Below, piece by piece: positions 1 through 7,246 of a stretch of 16,646 nucleotides of DNA. The notes under the pieces were generated by a model. That model was given only the letters and a program-made list of their open reading frames with translations, made no database searches and was not told where the DNA came from. Both the position numbers and the translations under genes were made by a program. Position 1 is the first letter of the stretch. Each line of letters opens with the position of its first letter. Source of the stretch: an uncultured Clostridia bacterium (GTDB lineage: Bacteria; Bacillota; Clostridia; TANB77; CAG-508); assembly GCA_934153805.1 (NCBI GenBank), contig CAKPFO010000037.1:1-16646 (forward strand), read 5' to 3'.

Positions 1-1314
1 TAGTCTCTTTATGTATGCTTCTAATGTTTCTCTTCTTGCTCCTGGTCTTGATGCTGATATTGCATCTGCAGCTTGTACAAGAACAGCTTCTATTGTTAAT
101 GGTTCTACATCTCCATGGTGTGCTTGTACAGCATTAATTACTGCATCATTTTCTTTATATTTTCTCAATATATCAACACCAATTTCAACGTGTGTACCTT
201 CCATATCATGGTCTAACGCTTTACCTATGTCATGTAGTAAACCTGCTCTTCTTGCTAGTTTTGGATCTAAACCTAATTCTTCAGCCATAATTCTTGCTAA
301 ATTTGAAACCTCTACAGAATGGTTAAGTACATTTTGACCATAACTTGTTCTGTATCTTAATTTTCCTAATAGTTTTATAATATCAGGATGAAGTCCTACA
401 ACTCCAGCTTCCATAGCTGCTCTTTCGCCTTCTTCTTTAATAATTTGTTCTAGTTCTTCTCTTGATTTTTCAACCATTTCCTCGATTTTAGCAGGATGAA
501 TTCTTCCATCATTAATTAATTTTTCTAGAGCCATTTTAGCAATTTCTCTTCTTAGTGGATCAAATCCAGAAATTACTACAGCTTCTGGTGTATCATCAAT
601 TATTAAATCTATACCAGTTAATGTCTCCAAAGTCTTTATGTTTCTACCTTCTCTACCTATAATTCTTCCTTTCATATCATCATTTGGAAGAGCTACTATT
701 GAGACAGTAGTTTCTGATGTGTGGTCTGCAGCACATTTTTGTATTGCATAGCCAATTATTTCTTTGGCATTTTTTTCGGCTGTTTCTTTAGCTTTTTGCT
801 CTAAATTCTTTATTAAAGTAGCTTTTTCAACTGTTATTTGTTTTTCTACCTCATTTAAAATTTGTTTCTTTGCTTCTTCTTGAGATAATCTTGAAATTTT
901 TTGTAATTCTTCCATTTCTTTATTTTTTAGTTCTTCAAGTTCTTTCTTTTTTGCTTCGTTTTGTTCCATCTTGTTTAGTAAATCTTTTTCTTTTCTTTCT
1001 AGCATGTCCATTTTATTTTCAAGATTTTCTTCTTTTTGGATTAAACGATTTTCTTGTCTTTGTACTTCGCCTCTTCTTTCTCTAATCTCTTGATCTAACT
1101 CTTTTCTAGAATTCATTATTTCTTCTTGAGCTTTGTAAAGCTCTTCCTTCTTTTTGTTCTCCGCTTCTTTGTTTGCTAATTCTAGTATTCTTTTAGCTTC
1201 GTTCTCTGCGCTTCTCATTTTTGATTCAGCTATTTTCTTTCTTATAGTAAATCCTACAAATGTAAAGATTACTGCTGAGACTAGAAATACGGCGATATTA
1301 ATTATGATATCCAT
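1..1314 (-). CDS. rny: Ribonuclease Y (C-terminus outside window)
   Basis: Membrane-anchored endoribonuclease that starts bulk mRNA decay in Firmicutes. Translating the minus strand from the ATG at 1314 gives 438 open codons running off the window edge. Order of parts: one N-terminal membrane helix (about residues 3-23), a long charged coiled coil (about 25-170), a KH domain with GRIIGREGRN at 216-225, and an HD phosphohydrolase domain with the metal-binding pair H361-D362 in LLHDIGKA. Bacillus subtilis RNase Y is about 520 residues, so roughly the last 75-80 are missing only because the window ends. The start has an AAAGAGGTG ribosome binding site and matches the usual family N-terminus. The gene stands alone behind its own promoter. 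Identification is firm. Confidence 0.97.
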   Translation of the reverse strand, partial: MDIIINIAVFLVSAVIFTFVGFTIRKKIAESKMRSAENEAKRILELANKEAENKKKEELYKAQEEIMNSRKELDQEIRERRGEVQRQENRLIQKEENLENKMDMLERKEKDLLNKMEQNEAKKKELEELKNKEMEELQKISRLSQEEAKKQILNEVEKQITVEKATLIKNLEQKAKETAEKNAKEIIGYAIQKCAADHTSETTVSIVALPNDDMKGRIIGREGRNIKTLETLTGIDLIIDDTPEAVVISGFDPLRREIAKMALEKLINDGRIHPAKIEEMVEKSREELEQIIKEEGERAAMEAGVVGLHPDIIKLLGKLRYRTSYGQNVLNHSVEVSNLARIMAEELGLDPKLARRAGLLHDIGKALDHDMEGTHVEIGVDILRKYKENDAVINAVQAHHGDVEPLTIEAVLVQAADAISASRPGARRETLEAYIKRL

Positions 1315-1428
1315 AACTACACCTCTTTCTTATTTAATTTTCAATGTACATAAATATATATTTTTATCTATTTCATATATCTTTAACATATGATTTTTAT
1401 TTTTTAATATATTTTTGTCTCCTATACT

Positions 1429-1457
1429 ATTTTATATTTATTCTTAAAAAGTGTCAA
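1429..1457 (-). promoter_or_regulatory. Sigma-A promoter of rny
   Basis: On the minus strand TTGACA (1457-1452) is followed after exactly 17 bases by TAAAAT (1434-1429). Transcription would begin near 1422, giving a leader of about 108 nt before the rny start. The leader is AT-rich and I see no strong structure in it. Confidence 0.75.
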
Positions 1458-1481
1458 GAGGTTTTTAGTAATTTGCACATA

Positions 1482-1509
1482 ATAAAAGACACCAATCGGT
1501 GTCTTTTAT
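1482..1509 (-). terminator. Rho-independent terminator after xerD
   Basis: A perfect 12-bp stem, ATAAAAGACACC pairing with GGTGTCTTTTAT around a 4-nt loop, begins one base past the xerD stop codon. On the minus strand the stem ends in a U-rich run (CTTTTATTATG). It separates xerD from the rny promoter 25 bp further on. Confidence 0.85.
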
Positions 1510-1510
1510 G

Positions 1511-2392
1511 TTATGCTCTTGGGTGAGCTTTTTTGTATACATTTTTTAGTCCTGCATCTTGGAATTGCATATAAACTTGTGTTGAAGATATGTCTGAATG
1601 ACCTAACATTGTTTGGATAGCTTTTAAGTCTGCTCCATTTTGTAAAAGATGTGTTGCAAAAGAATGTCTTAATACGTGTGGTGTTATATCCTTTGTAATG
1701 TGAGCTTGTTCTTTATAGTATTTTACTATTTTCCAGAATCCTTGTCTTGTTAATCTTTGACCATTGATATTAACAAATAAAGCTTTTTCTTTTTCATTTT
1801 TAATTAATACTGGTCTTGCATCTAACATATATTCTTTTAGTGCTTTTAATGATAAAGATCCTAGAGGAATGTTTCTTTCTTTGCTTCCTGTTTTGCATGT
1901 TACATATCCTTCATCTAAATTAACATCTGCTACATCTAAAGAGATTATCTCTGTAACTCTCATTCCTGTAGCATACGCAAATTCTAGCATTGCTTTGTCT
2001 CTAGTTCCTTTTAAATCTACATCCTTAGGTTGGTCTAGTAAAAGTTCTACTTCTTTTGCTGTTAAAACACTTGGTACTCTTTTTTCTATTTTTGGTGATT
2101 GAATATTATTAGTTGGGTCTACTTTTATCTTTTTATTTCTTATTAAAAATTGGTAGAATGATCTTATTGATGCTAGATTTCTAGATACTGTTGATGCCTT
2201 TTTACCTACTTCTTGTAAGTGTTCTAAATAGTCTTTTACATCTTCCTCTTTTACTTTTACATAATTTAATTTATTTTCCTCTAAGTATTTATTATAATAT
2301 ACTATATCCCTTTGATATGATTGTAGAGTATTGTCAGATACCTTCTTATCGTTTTGTAAAAATTCTAAAAAAAGTTTAATTTGTTTTTCCAT
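1511..2392 (-). CDS. xerD: Tyrosine site-specific recombinase XerD
   Basis: Chromosome dimer resolution recombinase acting at dif with its partner XerC. The 293-residue product has the usual length: an N-terminal SAM-like core-binding domain (about 1-100) and a C-terminal catalytic domain. All catalytic residues are visible: R145 in ATGMRVTE, K171 in GSKERNIP, H239 and R242 in HVLRHSFATHLL, H265 in LGHSD, and the nucleophile Y274 in TQVYMQ. The start follows a GGGGAG ribosome binding site. It lies near spoIIM, as in Bacillus, which favours the housekeeping XerD over a phage or transposon integrase; no integrative element surrounds it. The XerC/XerD distinction rests on context and overall similarity. 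Confidence 0.9.
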   Translation of the reverse strand: MEKQIKLFLEFLQNDKKVSDNTLQSYQRDIVYYNKYLEENKLNYVKVKEEDVKDYLEHLQEVGKKASTVSRNLASIRSFYQFLIRNKKIKVDPTNNIQSPKIEKRVPSVLTAKEVELLLDQPKDVDLKGTRDKAMLEFAYATGMRVTEIISLDVADVNLDEGYVTCKTGSKERNIPLGSLSLKALKEYMLDARPVLIKNEKEKALFVNINGQRLTRQGFWKIVKYYKEQAHITKDITPHVLRHSFATHLLQNGADLKAIQTMLGHSDISSTQVYMQFQDAGLKNVYKKAHPRA

Positions 2393-2443
2393 TTTAGCTC
2401 CCCTATTCTTATAATATTTTTGTTTTTACATTAACTTACGTAA

Positions 2444-2473
2444 ACTGTATATGTTATATCAAATTCCTGTCAA
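2444..2473 (-). promoter_or_regulatory. Probable sigma-A promoter of xerD
   Basis: Minus strand TTGACA (2473-2468), an 18-base spacer and TACAGT (2449-2444), a 4 of 6 match; the overlapping TATACA with a 16-base spacer is an alternative -10. It lies about 50 bp upstream of the xerD start. Confidence 0.55.
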
Positions 2474-2515
2474 ATTGTAAAGAGATTTTTTCAAAATTCT
2501 ACAATTTTTTTATTA

Positions 2516-2736
2516 AATTGTTTCAATTCACAGTTTATAAAATTTTTTCTTTAAAAGTTTGATAGTATATTGTTTTTTCATACCTTGTGTGTCGCGGCCA
2601 TCCTTTAAAAAAATACTAGTATGTTGGCCGCTCCAATCGCACTCGCAAGCTCGTTTGGTCGCTTACGCGGTATTCCAAAGCAATATATATCAAACTTTTT
2701 TTATTAAATCCTAGATGGCTGTGAATTGTAACAATT
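2516..2736. repeat. 221-bp palindromic MITE-like element with GC-rich core
   Basis: The ends form an 18-bp inverted repeat with one mismatch: AATTGTTTCAATTCACAG at the left, and AATTGTTACAATTCACAG on the opposite strand at the right. A second inner arm, AAAGTTTGATAGTATATTG (2554-2572), pairs with 2681-2699 with one inserted base. Between the arms is a GC-rich core, unlike the AT-rich surroundings, holding GCGGCCA (2594-2600) and TGGCCGC (2625-2631) as an inner stem and a stretch rich in CGC/GCG (about 2636-2670). There is no ORF, so if mobile it depends on a transposase elsewhere. A structured RNA is the alternative reading. The repeat family is not one I can name. Confidence 0.65.
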
Positions 2737-2768
2737 AATTTTTTTATTGAGTAATAAAAGATTTTTCT

Positions 2769-2951
2769 GTCAATAACTTTATAATATTATTTTTTGTCTC
2801 CTCGTTCAAGCTAAATTATTTAGAAATTCTAATATAAATTTTATGGGACCCTTTCAATGAATGAACATTCCTCATAAAATTTATATAAGAATTACTACAA
2901 TAATTTACTTTCAATACGTCGACTAAAAAATAATATTATAAAGTTATTGAC
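2769..2951. repeat. 183-bp near-perfect palindrome, MITE-like
   Basis: The outer arms 2769-2798 and 2921-2951 are inverted copies, identical except for one inserted base; both begin GTCAATAACTTTATAA. The inner arms 2812-2845 and 2873-2907 also pair (34 against 35 nt, one gap and two mismatches). Between outer and inner arms lie 13 unpaired bases on each side, and the tip is a 27-nt loop. The whole element can fold into one hairpin. It has no ORF. It starts 10 bp past the spoIIM stop and could end spoIIM transcription. I see no convincing target-site duplication. Confidence 0.7.
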
Positions 2952-2961
2952 TCATGATGTT

Positions 2962-3609
2962 TTACACAAAAATCTTCACACTCATTGCAACTATATTACT
3001 AGAAATATAAGTCTCTATAAAAGATGCACCTACTAGTAATAATGCCATAAACGCAGAAAAAACAGTATGTCTAATAATCTCTAACTTTATATTTTCTTTT
3101 CGCTTGTCTTTTATTATTGACTTATACAATTTTATTCCACTTACTCCTAACGCTAATATGCATGGAATAAATATAATATTTTGGAGTAGTAATGATTCTA
3201 CACTAAATAATATTCCTTTAAATACTCCATATGTCATAACTATAGATGATATCGTATATCCTAGGCACAAACCTCTTACTCCTATTATTATATATACAAT
3301 TGGAATTCCAATAACAGTAGAGCCTATAAACCATAAAGATAATGCAAGCAATAGATTGCTTATTATAGACTGTTTAAGCAGTTTTGCTGAATCTATTTGG
3401 TAATCTGTATTTAATGCATTTGTGAAGTTTTGCAAATATTCCGACACTTCAGCTTTCTTTACATCTTCTGTATTATTAACAAACATTACTCCTAAAATGA
3501 TTCCTATTAAAAACACAATTGAAACTATTAAATATTCTTTTGCATTACTCCTTATATGTTCTCTTAAAATATTTACAATTCTAAATTGCTTTTTCTCTCG
3601 TTTGCTCAT
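2962..3609 (-). CDS. spoIIM: Stage II sporulation protein M (engulfment)
   Basis: Polytopic membrane protein of the SpoIID-SpoIIM-SpoIIP complex, which remodels septal peptidoglycan so that the mother cell can engulf the forespore. The product has 215 residues, the usual size, with a basic N-terminus (MSKREKKQF), about five membrane segments, and the family segment LWFIGSTVIGIPIVYIIIGVRGLCLGYT in the middle third. I chose the ATG at 3609 over one nine codons upstream because a full AAGGAGG (3622-3616) lies six bases before it. Neighbours are endoQ upstream and xerD downstream, an arrangement also found in Bacillus. No clear sigma-E promoter was recognised upstream. Its presence marks an endospore-forming lineage, although it alone does not prove that the strain sporulates. 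Confidence 0.92.
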   Translation of the reverse strand: MSKREKKQFRIVNILREHIRSNAKEYLIVSIVFLIGIILGVMFVNNTEDVKKAEVSEYLQNFTNALNTDYQIDSAKLLKQSIISNLLLALSLWFIGSTVIGIPIVYIIIGVRGLCLGYTISSIVMTYGVFKGILFSVESLLLQNIIFIPCILALGVSGIKLYKSIIKDKRKENIKLEIIRHTVFSAFMALLLVGASFIETYISSNIVAMSVKIFV

Positions 3610-3706
3610 AAAAGACCTCCTTTGTTGTTTATACATAATGTCTATTCAATAAAGGAAGTCTTTAGAACCTAAGTATTTATTTTTCTTTTTGTAATTCTTA
3701 TGTAGT

Positions 3707-4894
3707 TTACTCTAGCTTTCCGTAATTTCCGCCACCACCAGAATGAATTTTTACATTTCCATTTCGTGCTTCCACAATTTTTTTAGCTATTTTTTCGCCT
3801 ACAACAGCTTCTATATCATCTTCTGATAATTTATGTAGTATTGTCATCTCCGTTCCAAATGAATCTAATAATTTATCAATAGCCTTGTTTCCAACTCCAG
3901 GGATGAATCCAAGTGGTATTTGATAAATGTATGGTGGTCTATATTCTGGGCTCTTTGCCCTTTCTTTATCTTTTATTAATTCTATTCTATCAAACACTCC
4001 AAATGTTACCTTTTCGCTTCCACAATAAGGGCATTTTGTTACTGGCTCTTTTGTTTGTATAGTTTGATTGCAATTATCACAATAAGTTCTATGATATTTT
4101 CCTAGTTTTGGATCTAGTCCATAATTTGCTATTACTTTTCTGCCGTCTTCGTTTTTTAAAGCCTTTACTACTTCTTTAAAAGATATATCTTCTACTAATA
4201 ATTTATTGTATTCTCTTGCAATTTTAGGTAAAGAGTGCGCATCTGAATTTGTTACAAATGTTTTACTTTCTAGTTCTGATATTGTATCTGCTAAAAAAGT
4301 GTCTGAGCTTAGCCCTAATTCTACGGCAAATATTTTATCATATTTTTCTTTAAATATATTTTTTAATCTATCTGTACAATTTCCATAATAGCTTTTATGT
4401 GGGGTAAATATATGTGCAGGTATTAATATTCCATTGTATTTTTCGACTATGTCTATTAATTCATATCCAGATATATCTGACCTTTGTGTACTAAGTGTTA
4501 TATTTTTTATATGCTTACTCATTTCATTTGAGAAGCCCTTTATATCTTTTAAATGAGGGAAAAAGCATACATTGTGTGCAGCACCTTTGTTTCCATTTCT
4601 TCCTATTTCTGAGGTTTCTACCTCGCTTCCTAAAAGAATGCAAACTTTGTCTTTATATATAATTCCTCCGTCTTCTATCTCGTAGGCATCTCCTGTTTTC
4701 AAAAAGTTTTCTATATCTTCTATTACATAAGGTGATGCGCAATCAATAATTCCGCATATTTGAATTCCTTTTCTGTCACTGCACTCCTTTGCAATATTAG
4801 CAAAATTTAATGACCTTGCTGCTGTTATTTTTATTGGTTTTCCTGCTTCGCTTCTTCCTATGTGTATGTGTAAATCTGCAAATACTTCGTTCAT
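3707..4894 (-). CDS. Endonuclease Q-like DNA repair nuclease (PHP domain)
   Basis: Endonuclease Q nicks DNA 5' of deaminated bases (hypoxanthine, uracil, xanthine) and abasic sites. The 395-residue product has an N-terminal PHP metallohydrolase domain with DLHIHIGR (D7, H9, H11), further likely metal ligands E91, H107 and H161, and SDAH (D218, H220). Next comes a four-cysteine zinc ribbon, CDNC (272-275) and CPYC (288-291), then a helix-hairpin-helix-like segment (about 328-375), and a glycine-rich tail. This order matches the archaeal and Bacillus EndoQ family. The start has AAGGAAGGAAG upstream. Its place beside spoIIM matches what I remember of Bacillus genomes. PHP phosphoesterase is the safe minimum; EndoQ is likely because of the zinc ribbon and the C-terminal part. 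Confidence 0.85.
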   Translation of the reverse strand: MNEVFADLHIHIGRSEAGKPIKITAARSLNFANIAKECSDRKGIQICGIIDCASPYVIEDIENFLKTGDAYEIEDGGIIYKDKVCILLGSEVETSEIGRNGNKGAAHNVCFFPHLKDIKGFSNEMSKHIKNITLSTQRSDISGYELIDIVEKYNGILIPAHIFTPHKSYYGNCTDRLKNIFKEKYDKIFAVELGLSSDTFLADTISELESKTFVTNSDAHSLPKIAREYNKLLVEDISFKEVVKALKNEDGRKVIANYGLDPKLGKYHRTYCDNCNQTIQTKEPVTKCPYCGSEKVTFGVFDRIELIKDKERAKSPEYRPPYIYQIPLGFIPGVGNKAIDKLLDSFGTEMTILHKLSEDDIEAVVGEKIAKKIVEARNGNVKIHSGGGGNYGKLE

Positions 4895-4934
4895 TTCTTT
4901 GTTTCTTCCTTCCTTAATATATATTAATAAGCAA

Positions 4935-4981
4935 AAATTCTATTTAAAAGACATGAGTATCACATGTTTTAAATAGAATTT
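4935..4981 (-). terminator. Terminator hairpin downstream of the 5008-5766 gene
   Basis: The arms AAATTCTATTTAAAAGACATG (less its last base, 4935-4954) and 4963-4981 pair over about 19 bp with one or two bulged bases around a 7-nt loop. On the minus strand the stem runs into GAATTTTTGC, a short U run. It lies 26 bp past the stop codon and 40 bp before the next gene. Confidence 0.7.
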
Positions 4982-5007
4982 AGTATAATCAAAATTATAG
5001 TTATTTT

Positions 5008-5766
5008 TTACTTTCTTCTTTTTAATACGACTGTCTCAATATCTTCTGGATTAAATTCTATGTTTATAGGACCTTCATCTATTATTTCTTGTGGCTTAGA
5101 CCTTAAATCTTGCAATGCATCTTCTATTTCTACTAGAGAATTATACGCATTAACAATAGCTATTTTAGTTGTTCTAGTTGTATTCATTAATCTAGATAAA
5201 TACTCTAAACTTCTATTTAGTCCTACATGTGCTCTTTGGATTTCTTCTACAAAACTAACAAAACCATCTAAATATTTATTAGGTTTACCTTTTAAGTTTC
5301 TGTATTCTAATAGCAACAATGCTTCATCTGGTTTAAAAGCTACCCTATCGTATCTATCTAGTAGCATACCTCCAAAGTGGTCTACTATTTCTAATATATC
5401 ACTTTCATTTTCACGTGGTTCACTTTTTGAGTATCTATTTACCTCTTCACAAATTTTGCAAAATCTTTTTTCAAATCCAAGTCTCTCTAAATACATAGCT
5501 CCATCTTTTGCATACGATTTTAATCTTTTTATATCACCAAAATCGTTTGGTTTCTTACAATTACATAATAAACATGCTGTTATAAGGTAATTTTCGTCTA
5601 TACCTTTTACATCCATTGCATCTATAAATAATTTTGCAATTTCTGTTTTTAATATAACTGATTTATCAAAAAATATATTTGTCTTCTTTTCTAAGTAATA
5701 CATTATTTCCATTTTTCTAACCCAGTCTTTTTCTTCTAAAATATAACTTGCAAAAGATTCCATCAT
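5008..5766 (-). CDS. Unrecognised protein, possibly degenerate HD-GYP fold
   Basis: I do not recognise this 252-residue soluble protein with confidence. The layout resembles an HD-GYP domain: residues 60-70 (YLITACLLCNC) stand where LLHDIGK would be, 81-112 look like the following helices, and 125-170 (ILEIVDHFGGMLLDRYDR, then FKPDEALLLLEY and YLDGFV) resemble the D-x-Y-D-A / R-x-Y-R / EEAL region. The metal ligands HD, HH and GYP are missing, so cyclic-di-GMP phosphodiesterase activity is not expected; a binding or scaffold role would fit. The tail (205-252) is charged and ends KRRK. Five cysteines cluster at 67-70 and 103-106. It has its own promoter and terminator, so it is a single-gene unit. 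The first of two adjacent ATG codons may not be the one used. Confidence 0.75.
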   Translation of the reverse strand: MMESFASYILEEKDWVRKMEIMYYLEKKTNIFFDKSVILKTEIAKLFIDAMDVKGIDENYLITACLLCNCKKPNDFGDIKRLKSYAKDGAMYLERLGFEKRFCKICEEVNRYSKSEPRENESDILEIVDHFGGMLLDRYDRVAFKPDEALLLLEYRNLKGKPNKYLDGFVSFVEEIQRAHVGLNRSLEYLSRLMNTTRTTKIAIVNAYNSLVEIEDALQDLRSKPQEIIDEGPINIEFNPEDIETVVLKRRK

Positions 5767-5816
5767 TTTTATCCCGTTCCTTTCACATAAAAGTTTTTCA
5801 TTTATGCTTTTTTTAC

Positions 5817-5845
5817 ATTATATTTCAAAAAAATGGTTAATTCAA
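5817..5845 (-). promoter_or_regulatory. Sigma-A promoter of the 5008-5766 gene
   Basis: Minus strand TTGAAT (5845-5840), a 17-base spacer and a perfect TATAAT (5822-5817). Transcription would start near 5810, about 44 nt before the start codon. A partly repeated segment, ACATTGTCACAC and ACATTGTTACAC, lies just upstream (5845-5902). Confidence 0.75.
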
Positions 5846-5896
5846 CATTGTCACACAAATGATATGTAAATGTAATAATAGTGTAACAAAACATTG

Positions 5897-7129
5897 TTAC
5901 ACTACTACTATTTTATTTGTATAATCTAAGTTTGCCCATGAGCTATACTCGTAACCTAAAGTATAAACATCTGTAGCAAAGATGTCTTTTTCCATCATCT
6001 CTTTTAGATTTTTATTCATATTTTCATCCATAAATTTCTTTACTGATGTAATCATATTCATTCTTGGATTTATTTTGCATATATCAGATAATAGTTCTCT
6101 ACCTTTTTTTGAAACTCCTAAAACACGTGAATATGGAACTATTTTTTTAGCAACAGTCATATCTTTTTTAGTTATTCCTAGCAATACATATAATAAAATT
6201 CTTTGTATTCTAGTTTGTGTATATCTTTTAGTTTTTATAATGTTTATTAAATCTGGTAAATTGTTACACGAATTTGCTGCATTTTTTATTGAATATTCTA
6301 AACCTTCTGTAACATCTGGTATTTCTGCAATTTCTTTTACTGACATTTTTCTTAATGCATATAATATTTCTTTTTCATATTTTGCTATACCTAGTACATA
6401 GTTTCCTCTTTTTATTTCTTCTCGTAAAAGCATATACGCATTTGTTGGCATTACTTTTCTAATATCTTCATATTGTTCTCTTTCAACAAATTTTCTAATA
6501 GCTGTACTGCTAGCAAACTCATCAACAATTTTTTCATCATTGTAATATACCTTTTTTCTTTGTATTGAAAATGGTTTTATATCGCTCTTTAGTCTTCTTA
6601 ATGCTTTTAAATATTCTATTGCTAATATATTATTAGGACCAGATAAGATATTAGCATATCTTTTTATATCATTTATATACATCATAACTGCATTTTCTCT
6701 TGCCTTTGGATATGATATTCCCTTTCCCAACTCGTGATTTAATATTGCTACATATTCTTTTGGTTCATTGTATAAAATATTTGCAATATTATTTAAAGCA
6801 GCAAAGTCTGATGTTTCCGTTCCAAAACAAAGAGTATCTACTATTTTTAAACTATCTAATATTTTTATAGCGCCTTCTGCGAAATTCTCTGCACTAGATA
6901 TACTATAAATAGTAGGAAGTTCTATAACCAAATCAACTCCGTTTTCAAGTGCCATCTGAGTTTTTACCCATTTATTACATAAAGCTGTATCTCCTCTTTG
7001 TGTAAAGTTTCCGCTAATTACAGCAACTACATATTCTGCTCCAGTTTGCTTTTTAGCTTCTTCTATTTGGTATAAATGTCCATTATGAAATGGATTATAT
7101 TCTGCTATTATTCCCAAAACTGTTGACAT
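5897..7129 (-). CDS. tmcAL: tRNA(Met) cytidine acetate ligase TmcAL
   Basis: Nucleotidyltransferase-superfamily enzyme (formerly YlbM) that uses acetate and ATP to form N4-acetylcytidine at the wobble base of elongator tRNA-Met. The 410-residue product is of family length. The N-terminus shows the signature GIIAEYNPFHNGH (6-18), whose HNGH is the HIGH-like ATP-binding motif, and ISGNFTQRGD (38-47). A downstream SSTAIRKF segment matches the second conserved nucleotidyltransferase stretch. The C-terminal half is the helical tRNA-binding part. The start follows GGAAGGAG. It is transcribed away from rnhA. The short hairpin over its stop codon lacks a U run, so how it ends is unclear. Confidence 0.93.
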   Translation of the reverse strand: MSTVLGIIAEYNPFHNGHLYQIEEAKKQTGAEYVVAVISGNFTQRGDTALCNKWVKTQMALENGVDLVIELPTIYSISSAENFAEGAIKILDSLKIVDTLCFGTETSDFAALNNIANILYNEPKEYVAILNHELGKGISYPKARENAVMMYINDIKRYANILSGPNNILAIEYLKALRRLKSDIKPFSIQRKKVYYNDEKIVDEFASSTAIRKFVEREQYEDIRKVMPTNAYMLLREEIKRGNYVLGIAKYEKEILYALRKMSVKEIAEIPDVTEGLEYSIKNAANSCNNLPDLINIIKTKRYTQTRIQRILLYVLLGITKKDMTVAKKIVPYSRVLGVSKKGRELLSDICKINPRMNMITSVKKFMDENMNKNLKEMMEKDIFATDVYTLGYEYSSWANLDYTNKIVVV

Positions 7130-7176
7130 TTGTTTTTCTCCTTCCTATGTTATTTAGACAATTTTTCATATTTTAC

Positions 7177-7205
7177 TTGTACAATTTTATTTACATTGTT
7201 ATAAT
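7177..7205 (+). promoter_or_regulatory. Sigma-A promoter of rnhA
   Basis: TTGTAC (7177-7182), a 17-base spacer and a perfect TATAAT (7200-7205), about 42 bp upstream of the original rnhA ATG. A GAAAGG ribosome binding site (7231-7236) follows. The intact promoter suggests the broken gene is still transcribed. Confidence 0.75.
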
Positions 7206-7246
7206 AACATATAATAAAAAAAAATACAATGAAAGGTAAAATATTT

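Larger units (their letters stand above)
2393..2961. other. Intergenic stretch without genes, xerD-spoIIM
   Basis: 569 bp with no credible coding region. From the xerD side it holds the xerD promoter (2444-2473), a 221-bp palindromic element with a GC-rich core (2516-2736), a 32-bp AT-rich spacer, and a second unrelated 183-bp palindrome (2769-2951) ending 10 bp before the spoIIM stop codon. In Bacillus, as I recall it, the spoIIM-xerD interval carries small genes such as fur; nothing of that kind is present. Confidence 0.8.

Noticed and set aside
1511..2392. Integrase of an integrated element.
   Set aside because: No attachment-site repeats, excisionase or cargo genes nearby; sequence motifs and spoIIM context fit housekeeping XerD.
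2393..2961. CRISPR array or a small lost gene (fur-like) between xerD and spoIIM.
   Set aside because: The repeats here are inverted, not direct and regularly spaced, and no frame gives a plausible protein.
3610..3706. Sigma-E promoter in front of spoIIM.
   Set aside because: I looked for an ATA-type -35 and CATACA-T-type -10 at proper spacing and found only weak partial matches; spoIIM may be read from further upstream.
5060..5590. A 176-codon open frame on the plus strand, and other long plus-strand frames opposite minus-strand genes (for example 5982-6401, 1764-2102 and 12561-12884).
   Set aside because: All lie antisense to genes with recognisable or well-supported protein sequence, have no suitable ribosome binding site, and translate to low-complexity S/L/F-rich products typical of the reverse complement of AT-rich coding DNA.
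5881..5902. Hairpin GTGTAACA / TGTTACAC over the tmcAL stop codon as a terminator.
   Set aside because: The stem is only 8 bp, overlaps coding sequence, and has no U run on the minus strand (TATTATTACATT follows).
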